A DNA stretch of 25,578 nt from a virus: the IMG/VR virus record IMGVR_UViG_3300025598_001495, positions 1 to 25,578 of that record; one strand, given 5' to 3'. The position numbers and the translations under genes were made by a program. This document shows, piece after piece, positions 13,936 to 22,018 of this stretch. Positions within the stretch are counted from its first letter, which is position 1. Each line of letters starts with the position of its first letter. The notes below the pieces were generated by a model that made no database searches, was not told where the DNA came from, and worked only from the letters and a program-made list of their open reading frames with translations.

Positions 13936-14044
13936 TATGCCACCTTTGTTATAGTCACGTAGCCTGAACCAAAGTTATATGCTGTAGTTGTACTGTGGCT
14001 CGAATTTTAGCACCACCAATGGTTACGCCAGGTTCTATTATCAT
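13935..14044 (-). pseudogene. Tiny fibre-module gene split by a frameshift
   Basis: One base after the TAA of the giant fibre gene is an ATG (14044) opening MIIEPGVTIGGAK. That frame then runs into unrelated residues and a stop at about 13955. The neighbouring frame (-1 relative to it), entered near the AAAA run around 14005-14008, gives NSSHSTTTAYNFGSGYVTIT and ends KVA with a TAA overlapping the next gene's ATG. Joined, they make a coherent peptide of about 36 residues with the same opening as the LamG proteins and tight packing at both ends. Either a real mutation, an assembly error at the homopolymer, or a programmed shift could explain it. No perfect slippery heptamer is present. Confidence 0.5.
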
Positions 14045-14045
14045 A

Positions 14046-17000
14046 TTACCAATCTATCCTCAATTGACGCACCCAGTTTTGAGCAGTAGATCCCCCAGTG
14101 TATGCCGCTACACCAAAGTAATTTCCAACTGGGGTCCAACTACCAATGTTAACCGATCCTTGATATATTTCATTGAGATATACTTCTAACATACGGTTGC
14201 CGTTTTGTATCTTGCGAATCTTTAGGGTCAAGTTGTAGAAACTGGTGTAACTGGCGTTCCATAACGTAACTCCAGAGGTTACATAGTTACCGTTACCAAT
14301 GAATGGGATATTAGTTTGTGTACCACCAACATAAACTTCAAATTGACTTGCACTACTATAATAATGGTTCATGACTGCGATACCACCATAAGTGTTGGTA
14401 TTACCGGGATTACCTGTTATGGCAGCATTAGATCCAAAGTAGATCCACTGTCCATCTGCACCAGTGCCTCCACTGGCACCAACACTAGCAGTTATAACCA
14501 TATCATAGTTATAGTTTATGGTAGCACTGTTCCAGTTAATGTAGCCAGACTGTGTAGTAGTTGTTGTAGTAAGTTTTAATCCGTATGCTTGTGTGCTATC
14601 CCAGGTAGCGTTGCCGCCAATGGTGCCACTTGGAGTAAATGAACTTAGTGCAGAAGTGGAGTTGGCTTGCCAAGTATCCCACAAGAAACGTGTTTGAGGA
14701 CCACTGCTTCCAGATGCTATTACACTGCTAGCCGTTACGTTACCGCTGTATGTAGCAGTAGTACCAATGCTGTTACCGTAGTGGTTAGCAATAATGTTGC
14801 CTGCTGTAATGTTACCAGCAGTAGTAATGTTACCATTAGCAACCATGTTCAAGTTACCACCCGTATCCAACTGCATCTGTGTTGTGCCATTGGTCAAGAA
14901 ACTTAAGGGCAAGTATGTGCCCGAGCCATTAATACCCGATACCAGTTGTACATCTGTTGTGCCGTTTGTGGCAATTAAGATCTTACTTGCGTTAGTCAAG
15001 TTACTGTTGTTAGCCGCTTGCCAACTTGCTGCTGAGCCAGTGCCCGTTGGTGCTGTGTAGATGCCAGGATTGCTATTGGCCGCGGTTGGGCGGAATATGG
15101 TTCTGTAGTTTACTGTACTGTTGGTAAAGTCACCATATATAGCACTATTGGTAGCATGTAACACATTACCTGGTAAGGTCAAGTTGCCATCGTAACTGAA
15201 TGTGTAGTTGGCGGTGCCGGTCCCGCTTGCCGCCGCAGAATTATAATTTTGTAAAACAAACGAACCACCGTTACCAGGACTTGCTGGTATGGTTATTGCG
15301 TCACCGTTTTTGTATCCAGTGCCAGGATTGGTTACAGTGGCACTATTTAGATATCCACTTGTACTACCGACCACAGATACGATCATGCCTGTTCCTGAAC
15401 CACCAGTGACAGATATACCAGTATAGGTTTGATTGCCGTATCCGCCTGCACTGTTTAAACTAGTAACAGTGTTATATACCCCAGTGGCACGTAGAACCAA
15501 TGGACTATTGCCTGATTGTACTGTACTAGAACCAACTGTGACGTTAGTGGTACTGGATCCAACCACAAATAAACCGGCTGCGGTACCTGCGTTGATGGTA
15601 CTGGCATTTTGGAACAAGCCTGTTGTGGCTTGGTTGGTCACTAAACCTGTGGCGTTTTGAATTGTTATTGCACCAGCACTAGTAATTCCAGCACCGTTAT
15701 ACAAACTCATACCACTTGTGCTTATGGCCATGTATGCACCGGAAGCACCAGTATATCCTGTAGCGGTGTTGGCAGTTACCGCACCACCGGTGGCATACCA
15801 ATATAGCGTGCCGGGACCAACTATCAAATCTGATGCACCAGTTTGTGTGTTGCGATAGCGTTGTACACCGTTAGCATCAAAGTAAACGTTGTTGCCTATG
15901 TGTGATGCGTAGCCAAATGTGGGGCTACCATAGTTACTAATAACTGTATTGGCACCTAGGAATATAGCAGTTGCGTTGGCCTGTATATTGCCTGTGGCTA
16001 CGTTGCCAATAACACCTGTATTACCAACAAATACTGCGGTGTTGGCGCTTAACATTGCCGCCACATTGGCGTTGCTGTAAATTGTGCCAGCACCACCGGA
16101 ACCTGTGCCACTAGTAAATACTGTTCCGTTAGCATACACAATGTTTGATGTGGTTGGTATAGTCAAGTTACCAGTCGTGTCAAATGTCCATGAGTAACTG
16201 CCGGCTTGTAAGGTTACGTTACTGCTTGACCCGTAGATGTTACCAATGTTGTTATAAGTTAGCCCAGATAATGCACTGCCATTACCAATAAAATAATTGG
16301 CTTGAACGTTGGCCGTTGTAACTACATTGGTCGTTAAGTTTTGTAAATTAGCAATTACATTGGCGTTACTATATACACCACCTTGGGGGTTAGCTACCAA
16401 ATATGCTGCCACGTTACTATTACTGTAGAATGTCTGTGTAGTCAAATAAGCAGCCACGTTGGTGTTGCTATAGATCGTGCCACTAGCACTAATACCAGTT
16501 AGGATACTTTGACCGTTGGCATAATTAATAGCACCGCCAATTGGCAATATCAAGTTACCACTACTGTCAAATAAGAAGTTATGTGATCCGTTGGTCTGAA
16601 CATATACCAATGTTCCGTTAATTTGCCCGACACTGTTAAGTACTGAAGAACTAATTGCCGAGAATGTGGTTGCAGAAATGTAACTTGCTACGTTGGTGTT
16701 ACTGTAAGTTCCAGCCGGTGGGTTAGCTATCAAATAACTAGCCACATTGCTGTTACTATAGAATGTCTGTGTAGTCAAATAAGCGGCTACGTTGGTGTTG
16801 CTATATGTACCACCAATACCTGACAGAATACTTTGACCGTTTGCACTATAGACAAAGTTTGAAGCACTGATTGTATTTGCGTTGATTACATTAGCACCAG
16901 TGATATTACCATATGCGCCAGTGGTTGTGATGTTGGCCACTGTGTAAGTTCCACTTGTGATCAAGTTACCAGCAGTGATATTACCTGTAGTTGTGATTGT

Positions 17001-19205
17001 AGCAGTAGTTAAGTATGCGCCAACATTGGTATTTGAATATGTGCCTGCCGGTGGATTTGCCAACAAATAGGCAGCCACCTGTGCGTTACCATAACTGCTA
17101 CTGGTAAATGGTGTGCCATTGGCATAGAAGAAGCCGGTGGCCAATACGTTGCCGCTGGTAACGTTGCCAACTGTGGTTACGTTGTTGGCAAACCAAGCGT
17201 TACGAGTGTAACCAACCAGTTCGAATATGCTTGCACCACCAGTCTGGCCTACTGTAAATCCATCTGGGCCGGCTTGTCCTTGACCAACTACCACATCTAC
17301 TGTGGCCTGTGCTGTGGTTTTTGTATAAGCTCCAAGACCGTAACCTATTCTCCAGTTTTGATCAGTAGTTCTAAAATCCAGCCAACTGCCAATTGACAAC
17401 CCAACATTACCCGTTGTGATGTTGCCTAATAGGTAAGAGGCTACATTACTATTACTATATGTTCCACCAATACCGGTTAAAATACTTACGCCATTGGAGT
17501 ATAGGAAGTTTGGTGCTGTAACGTTAGCGGTAGCAGCAAAACTACTACCATAAAAAATATTACCAGCAGCCACAATGTTGCCTTGTAATACAACATTACC
17601 ACCTGTGCCTGGGCTAATGTTGATGTTGTTTGATCCAGGATAACTGCTGGGTGTAGCCAATGTTAGTGCATACGATCCAGATTGTATTAGTCCAGCTGCA
17701 GACAGAGTGATATAACCAGCGTTAGTACCACTATTGTATCCGCCAGTGACCTGTGATGCGCCTAGGTATTGAGCAGTGACATTGGTTAATTTGCTACCGT
17801 TACCAGTGTAGTATGTGCTAGTAACGTTGCCAATTGTGACGTTGCCTGCTAGATATGATGCGACGTTGGTATTGCTATAAGTGCCAGCTTGCGGATTAGC
17901 TACAAGGTAAGCGGTTACGTTGGCATTGGCATAACTACTGGTGCCATAATTTAGATTGGCCCAGGTATAGAAACTTCCAATGTTGGCCGTTACAGTTGCT
18001 ATAGAACTATTAGCACCAAGAATGCTATTATATAATCCACTTACATTAGCGTTGGCCCAAACGTAATAACTACCAATATTGGATTGTAATGATGCAATAG
18101 TGGCATTAGCCGTAGTTATGTTGGCATTTATGTTGTTGATAGCAGTCTGTTGGACTCCGACATTGGCATTGGCACCCAGTATGCTGGTGTACAGGCCTGT
18201 GACATTGGCATTGGCCCAGGTGTAATACGAACCAACGTTGCTCTGCAACGTGGCAATAGCAGTATTGGCCGCCGAGATTTGATTCAATTGTGTCACTGCG
18301 TTGGCAGTCCATGCAGTAGTCACAGCGTCGACATAGCCCCTCATGGCAGTATTGGCTGTAACGATTGCGGCATTGGCTCCACTCACGTTGGCATTTGTGG
18401 TGGTAAGGTTAGTTAATAGTGTGCCGATGTTGGCTTCGTCGGTTTGTATGGCAGTGGCAATCTGTCCCAAGGTGTCCAAGATAGCAGGAGCATTGGCCAA
18501 CAGGCTGATCTTGTTGTCTATATAACCTTTGAGTGCCACGTTGGCAGTAGTTACATTGGCCACTGTGGCAAAACTGGTTTGCCCTGCAGGTCCTTGGTAA
18601 GCAGTACTTTGAACTGTGGTGTCAGCGAATATAACGTTTCCGGGTAATGTTAGATTACCGTATTGGTCAAAGGTCCAGTAGGGAGAACCCGAACCGCCCT
18701 GATTGGTGTACAACAGAACAGAAGTATTGGCATACATCACCGCAACATCTTGATCGTTTAGAAAAATTCCAGTTTGATCATTATAACCATTGGCACTAAA
18801 TTGTATCTGGCCATCTTCAGCTGACCAAATATAACTATTGCTTTCAAAACGAATATTACCGACTGTTAGCCCGCCAATTGTAGCAGTACCATTGGCACTG
18901 AGTTGATGTTGTAGTGCAGCGACATTGCTGGTAAGTCCGCTGATATTTGCTCCGTGTATGTTTGCAACCAATGCACTAATATTGGCAGTATTACTTTGAA
19001 TACCTTCGATAGCAACGATAACGTTTGATAATTGTTGCGAGTTAACCAAAGTGCTCATACCACCCGGAGTTGAGCCGTCTTGTAAGCGTAGAGTTTGTAG
19101 TCCGGTATCTACCAATAGTTCGCCCAGTGGGCCCACGTAGGCCGAAGCCGCGGCAGTATTGCCACGCTTGATCAATATGGTTGATATATTAATTAAGTTA
19201 CTCAT
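14046..19205 (-). CDS. Giant long tail fibre / adhesin, 1719 aa
   Basis: Residues 1-50 (LIKRGNTAAASAYVGPLGEL, then LVDTG and LQDGSTPGG) fit the small beta domain at the N-terminus of phage tail fibres and of Mtd, where the fibre attaches to the baseplate or trimerises. Residues about 60-440 are Ala/Asn-rich and helical or coiled-coil, with a repeating YYTWANANVTGLYTSILGAN unit. From about 420 to 1060 at least twelve units of the form YSN-x-NVA-x-YL are spaced along the shaft, mixed with FD-x-x-GNLTLPG strands. The C-terminal 200 residues (NWNSATINYNYDMVITASVG, YGGIAVMNHYY, YFGVAAYTGG, WVRQLRIDW) form a lectin-like, concanavalin-type tip. No S74 autoproteolytic chaperone was seen. It starts by TAATG overlap with the BppU-like gene. 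It is the probable host-recognition protein. Confidence 0.9.
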   Translation of the reverse strand: MSNLINISTILIKRGNTAAASAYVGPLGELLVDTGLQTLRLQDGSTPGGMSTLVNSQQLSNVIVAIEGIQSNTANISALVANIHGANISGLTSNVAALQHQLSANGTATIGGLTVGNIRFESNSYIWSAEDGQIQFSANGYNDQTGIFLNDQDVAVMYANTSVLLYTNQGGSGSPYWTFDQYGNLTLPGNVIFADTTVQSTAYQGPAGQTSFATVANVTTANVALKGYIDNKISLLANAPAILDTLGQIATAIQTDEANIGTLLTNLTTTNANVSGANAAIVTANTAMRGYVDAVTTAWTANAVTQLNQISAANTAIATLQSNVGSYYTWANANVTGLYTSILGANANVGVQQTAINNINANITTANATIASLQSNIGSYYVWANANVSGLYNSILGANSSIATVTANIGSFYTWANLNYGTSSYANANVTAYLVANPQAGTYSNTNVASYLAGNVTIGNVTSTYYTGNGSKLTNVTAQYLGASQVTGGYNSGTNAGYITLSAAGLIQSGSYALTLATPSSYPGSNNINISPGTGGNVVLQGNIVAAGNIFYGSSFAATANVTAPNFLYSNGVSILTGIGGTYSNSNVASYLLGNITTGNVGLSIGSWLDFRTTDQNWRIGYGLGAYTKTTAQATVDVVVGQGQAGPDGFTVGQTGGASIFELVGYTRNAWFANNVTTVGNVTSGNVLATGFFYANGTPFTSSSYGNAQVAAYLLANPPAGTYSNTNVGAYLTTATITTTGNITAGNLITSGTYTVANITTTGAYGNITGANVINANTISASNFVYSANGQSILSGIGGTYSNTNVAAYLTTQTFYSNSNVASYLIANPPAGTYSNTNVASYISATTFSAISSSVLNSVGQINGTLVYVQTNGSHNFLFDSSGNLILPIGGAINYANGQSILTGISASGTIYSNTNVAAYLTTQTFYSNSNVAAYLVANPQGGVYSNANVIANLQNLTTNVVTTANVQANYFIGNGSALSGLTYNNIGNIYGSSSNVTLQAGSYSWTFDTTGNLTIPTTSNIVYANGTVFTSGTGSGGAGTIYSNANVAAMLSANTAVFVGNTGVIGNVATGNIQANATAIFLGANTVISNYGSPTFGYASHIGNNVYFDANGVQRYRNTQTGASDLIVGPGTLYWYATGGAVTANTATGYTGASGAYMAISTSGMSLYNGAGITSAGAITIQNATGLVTNQATTGLFQNASTINAGTAAGLFVVGSSTTNVTVGSSTVQSGNSPLVLRATGVYNTVTSLNSAGGYGNQTYTGISVTGGSGTGMIVSVVGSTSGYLNSATVTNPGTGYKNGDAITIPASPGNGGSFVLQNYNSAAASGTGTANYTFSYDGNLTLPGNVLHATNSAIYGDFTNSTVNYRTIFRPTAANSNPGIYTAPTGTGSAASWQAANNSNLTNASKILIATNGTTDVQLVSGINGSGTYLPLSFLTNGTTQMQLDTGGNLNMVANGNITTAGNITAGNIIANHYGNSIGTTATYSGNVTASSVIASGSSGPQTRFLWDTWQANSTSALSSFTPSGTIGGNATWDSTQAYGLKLTTTTTTQSGYINWNSATINYNYDMVITASVGASGGTGADGQWIYFGSNAAITGNPGNTNTYGGIAVMNHYYSSASQFEVYVGGTQTNIPFIGNGNYVTSGVTLWNASYTSFYNLTLKIRKIQNGNRMLEVYLNEIYQGSVNIGSWTPVGNYFGVAAYTGGSTAQNWVRQLRIDW

Positions 19206-19702
19206 TAAATTGTTCCACCGTCTAATGAGTAAGTGGTACCCGAACTTGGTGGGGTATAACTAGTTCCGTAATAAGCAGGCAACACTTCTAAATCTAAAGG
19301 CACTCCGTAGTTGTCATCTATGTAAACAGGGCTTGTGGTATCAGTACTGGTAACTGTGGTGCTAAAAGCCAATTTGTAAAAACGATTTTCCAAACTGTTT
19401 ATGGTATTGGCATCAAAAGTAAATGTGCCCTGTCCCAATTGTATGTTGGCCCAAGTAACAACATAACTCTTTACTGTGACTTGATTTGTGGGATCTTGTA
19501 TACTTGCGGTCACACTGCTGCCGGTTAGATCCACAGGCTTTTGATCCTGATTTTTAACTATAACTTGTATGGGATTGTCTATGCCTTGATAGACTTTAAT
19601 GGGACGGCTATACACAACTCGATTCCTTGTAGTGAAGATCGTGGGGTCAAAAACTTGAACCTCGGCACAATTTGGATATAAATACGCTTTGACAGTGATC
19701 AT
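19205..19702 (-). CDS. BppU-like baseplate/fibre attachment protein, 165 aa
   Basis: An all-beta protein beginning MITVKAYLYPNCAEVQVFDP. The stretch NPIQVIVKNQDQKPVDLTGS followed by SVTASIQDP is typical of the N-terminal domain of phage baseplate upper (BppU-type) proteins, which hold receptor-binding fibres. A long loop-strand section follows, and it ends in a short Gly/Ser/Thr tail. An upstream in-frame extension exists to 19747, but I choose the ATG at 19702, because it has a T4-late-type motif (GCTAAATAT) just before it, the extra 15 residues do not fit the domain, and they would overlap the plus-strand gene. The stop overlaps the fibre ATG (TAATG), supporting a joint role in fibre mounting. 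Confidence 0.75.
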   Translation of the reverse strand: MITVKAYLYPNCAEVQVFDPTIFTTRNRVVYSRPIKVYQGIDNPIQVIVKNQDQKPVDLTGSSVTASIQDPTNQVTVKSYVVTWANIQLGQGTFTFDANTINSLENRFYKLAFSTTVTSTDTTSPVYIDDNYGVPLDLEVLPAYYGTSYTPPSSGTTYSLDGGTI

Positions 19703-19726
19703 TTTATTGTCTTTAACATATTTAGC
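19689..19726. promoter_or_regulatory. Divergent promoter region, late motif on minus, sigma70-like on plus
   Basis: Minus strand: GCTAAATAT (19726-19718), about 16 bases before the ATG at 19702. Plus strand: TTGACA (19689-19694) and, after 19 bases, TAACAT (19714-19719), a weak sigma70-like pair that would start close to the GTG at 19734. The two sets overlap, so they may exclude each other. The minus motif is the better supported; the plus promoter is weak because of its long spacer. Confidence 0.35.
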
Positions 19727-19733
19727 GAGAATT

Positions 19734-20105
19734 GTGGAAGAAATCAAACAACTACTAGAACAGTATCCGTACCTAACACTTCTTACCTACGGTGGTAACG
19801 AATACATTGGAATCATACAAAACGCCGACGAGCAAATAACCACCATATACGATTATGCTGTCCTGCGTACTCCCGAACAAAAGATATTGTTCTTGCAACT
19901 GGGTGATGTTTGGTGGTGGGAAAGCAATAGAATCATACCCATCAATGTATTTTTGAAAAAAGAATGGGCCGACTTCAAGTTTTGTGTTAAAACAATGAAC
20001 TCAAAAGACGTTGAGATTAAAGTAGGCCCTCAAGTTAGCCTTAAAGAAATGGCCATGAAACGTAGCAAACGTCGTTCAATAACCCTAGTAAGAAAAGTCA
20101 GTTAA
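19734..20105 (+). CDS. Conserved phage protein of unknown function, 123 aa, only plus-strand gene
   Basis: From the GTG at 19734 the product begins VEEIKQLLEQYPYLTLLTYG, an opening I associate with a conserved uncharacterised protein of marine T4-like phages. The next part (NEYIGIIQNADEQITTIYDY) is strand-rich, WWWESNRIIPINVFL follows, and the end is basic (KRSKRRSITLVRKVS), suggesting nucleic-acid contact. An upstream TTG at 19689 exists, but the hydrophobic extension would overlap the divergent gene. The stop TAA overlaps the stop of the minus-strand mini-polymerase gene (shared TTAA), so both transcripts end on each other with no terminator between. Function unknown; its orientation suggests separate control. 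Confidence 0.75.
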   Translation: MEEIKQLLEQYPYLTLLTYGGNEYIGIIQNADEQITTIYDYAVLRTPEQKILFLQLGDVWWWESNRIIPINVFLKKEWADFKFCVKTMNSKDVEIKVGPQVSLKEMAMKRSKRRSITLVRKVS

Positions 20106-20692
20106 TTGTATCCCGAACTGATTTGCTCGCAGATCAGGTTCATGTGTACTGCCACAAGATGTGCGTAAGCTACCCCGTGTGCTTTCTTGAAACTGTAGCC
20201 TTCTTCGGTGGTATCCCACACAGTTTCTGCAATTTCGCGCCAAGTTCTTCCCACCAAATGTCGCTTGCCCGGACGTATCAAGGCCAAAAACATAGCCATA
20301 CGAGGAATACTGTTAACCGGTTCTGGACATTTTAATAGTAAATCATGATGTGCGCCAATGTGTATCAGCAAGCTGCAAAAGTCTGGATCTTGTAACAAAT
20401 CCCATATAGGTTCTTGTTGCATCAATGCTACCAAATGTTCTTCGTTCTTTATCTGTGTATATAAAGATACATTTAAAAAATCTAGTTTGTTATACCCAAA
20501 CTCTTCTGCAACTTTGTGATCTAGAGTTGCAATACCGGTAAAGGGATCTGTGGGAATATCGGTTACATAAACACCGGTATTGTGCTTGACCAGTTTACCA
20601 TCTCGAACAATGCCCGCAGGATTATGCTTCAGTAACTTTAAGGCACTTTCTCTATCGCCAAAATCAATATCAATATCGCTTTTAAATTTCAT
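20102..20692 (-). CDS. Miniature DNA polymerase III alpha-like protein, 196 aa
   Basis: Three motifs of the bacterial family C polymerase (Pol III alpha) appear in the right order: SDIDIDFGDR (residues 5-14), matching PDFDxDF with its two catalytic aspartates (Asp8 and Asp10); NKLDFLNVSLYTQI (68-81), matching the FDFLGL motif with the third aspartate (Asp71); and SFKKAHGVAYA (167-177), matching the FNKSHAAAYA segment. The enzyme is normally about 1100-1200 residues, with PHP, fingers, clamp-binding and OB domains; here almost all of that is absent. I choose the ATG at 20692 because it overlaps the zinc-finger gene's stop (ATGA); a longer frame to 20764 is not needed. Relatives occur in marine T4-like phages. 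It may be a stripped-down polymerase or a regulator; activity is unproven. Confidence 0.8.
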   Translation of the reverse strand: MKFKSDIDIDFGDRESALKLLKHNPAGIVRDGKLVKHNTGVYVTDIPTDPFTGIATLDHKVAEEFGYNKLDFLNVSLYTQIKNEEHLVALMQQEPIWDLLQDPDFCSLLIHIGAHHDLLLKCPEPVNSIPRMAMFLALIRPGKRHLVGRTWREIAETVWDTTEEGYSFKKAHGVAYAHLVAVHMNLICEQISSGYN

Positions 20693-21384
20693 AGTCCGGC
20701 TTTGCTCAATATATCTTTGACCCATTCGGTGTCGGCTAGGTAGTCGCGAAACTTCTTTTGCCAAAAGTCGGGATCGATCCAGGGCATCACAATCGCGGCT
20801 TGATCCGCATTGAGTCCTTCAAGAAATCCAATGCCACTGTCGCAATTAAATACAACCCAAGGACTGATCCGCCCAGTACTAATATGGTAAACAATACGAT
20901 TTGCATTACCGTATCTAAAGTAATCGCTAAAGCCATTTTTAAGTTCTGGGTGTGTTTCTGCATATTCTGCCATTTCCTTCAAGGCACGTTCTAGTGCATC
21001 CTGTGTGGCTTCGCGTTTTAGGTATTCAGGAAGCCACTCAGTATATAGCCGATCACTACACCAATTATCTAACTTCTTATTATTCTTTAATAAAAAATCC
21101 GTAAAACTAACAAAATGAATGCAACGGATATTGACACAATGCCTACCAAATTTAACAAAGGCATTATAATAAGGGCTCTTAGCAAAATCCTCGTAGGACT
21201 TGAGTTTAGCACTGCCCTGTGAATATTCATAGAATCTAAGATACGCTTTAAGGCCCCATTGTACACCTGTTTCATCTCGTTGCATATAGCGACGCTTGGC
21301 CTCGCAGAGGTGCGCCAATAGGGTCGTTTCTTTTCTAAAAGGCTTTTCACAGTAACGGCAATTATATAAGTTGGTTTCGGACAC
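20689..21384 (-). CDS. Zinc-finger protein of unknown function, 231 aa, GTG start
   Basis: The N-terminus NCRYCEKPFRKETTLLAHLC has two Cys (C-x2-C) and, after 12 residues, His-x-Cys, a C2HC variant of the classical finger with the typical Phe and Leu. Behind it is a mostly helical protein with conserved-looking aromatic segments (YSQGSAKLKSYEDFAKSPYY, NRIVYHISTGRISPWVVFNC). GTG at 21384 is chosen as start because the finger comes before the first ATG (M34). It overlaps the SGNH-like gene by 23 bases and is coupled by ATGA to the Pol III-like gene, so the two likely act together. Whether the finger binds DNA, RNA or protein is not shown. Confidence 0.75.
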   Translation of the reverse strand: MSETNLYNCRYCEKPFRKETTLLAHLCEAKRRYMQRDETGVQWGLKAYLRFYEYSQGSAKLKSYEDFAKSPYYNAFVKFGRHCVNIRCIHFVSFTDFLLKNNKKLDNWCSDRLYTEWLPEYLKREATQDALERALKEMAEYAETHPELKNGFSDYFRYGNANRIVYHISTGRISPWVVFNCDSGIGFLEGLNADQAAIVMPWIDPDFWQKKFRDYLADTEWVKDILSKAGL

Positions 21385-22018
21385 AATAATCGTACAAGTA
21401 ATTTTCTAGTAAGTAGTAATATTCATGTTGATGATGACGTATAACCGCCGGCAAATCTTTATCTGGAGCCACTGGTGCAACTCCATTATCGTGTAAAAAT
21501 TGATTTGCGGAAAACTCGTCCAAGGACACAATATTTTTAATGTTGTTTACACTTTGCTTTAATGGAAAATTAAAGTCCTTAAAGTTATGCACCCAATTAA
21601 AAATACAAAACTTTATATTTCGGCTGGTTAAGTATCCCGACAACATAATGATATCACAAAATAATTGTTCTACACTGGTTAGATATTGATAATCAAACTT
21701 GTATCTTTCTCGTATGTGTTGATTGAGTTGTTCAATATCGATATTGGCAAGACTTGTTTGATTGATAACACCTTGTACTCCACAAGTAATCCAGTTGCTG
21801 CCATCAACCGATAACTCAAATCTATCTAAAAATGTTAGTCCTATTAGTACAAATTCAACAGGATTAGATTCTAAATAGTTAACAGTAGTTCTAATTATAG
21901 CACGATTGCTGTTGCCAGGCAAGGCTAAATTAACCAATTCAGAACAATTTAATCGTGTGGCAAAGTCTTGATTGATTTTATTTGCCAAATAGCTGTCGCC
22001 ATTGACCAATAACTTCAT
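21362..22018 (-). CDS. SGNH/GDSL hydrolase-like protein, 218 aa
   Basis: N-terminal MKLLVNGDSYL carries the GDS motif with the likely nucleophile Ser9, followed by ALPGNSNRAIIRTTVNYLES, which matches the Gly and Asn oxyanion-hole blocks, and FVLIGLTFLDRFEL, typical of phage relatives. A His-rich segment near the C-terminus (VIRHHQHEYYY) could supply the catalytic His. Substrates of the fold are esters such as acetylated polysaccharides or lipids. The gene is coupled by ATGA to the gp62-like gene and overlaps the zinc-finger gene. No signal peptide is present, so it would act in the cytoplasm unless carried in the virion. The catalytic Asp is not certain. Confidence 0.65.
   Translation of the reverse strand: MKLLVNGDSYLANKINQDFATRLNCSELVNLALPGNSNRAIIRTTVNYLESNPVEFVLIGLTFLDRFELSVDGSNWITCGVQGVINQTSLANIDIEQLNQHIRERYKFDYQYLTSVEQLFCDIIMLSGYLTSRNIKFCIFNWVHNFKDFNFPLKQSVNNIKNIVSLDEFSANQFLHDNGVAPVAPDKDLPAVIRHHQHEYYYLLENYLYDYCVRNQLI

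Noticed and set aside
18106-18647. Several short ORFs on both strands within the fibre gene
   Set aside because: Low-complexity repeats of the fibre keep other frames open by chance; no ribosome sites or domain-like sequence.
20692-20764. 24-residue N-terminal extension of the mini-polymerase
   Set aside because: The region is coding for the zinc-finger protein in another frame, and the ATG at 20692 has a perfect ATGA coupling and puts the catalytic motif at the expected N-terminal position.
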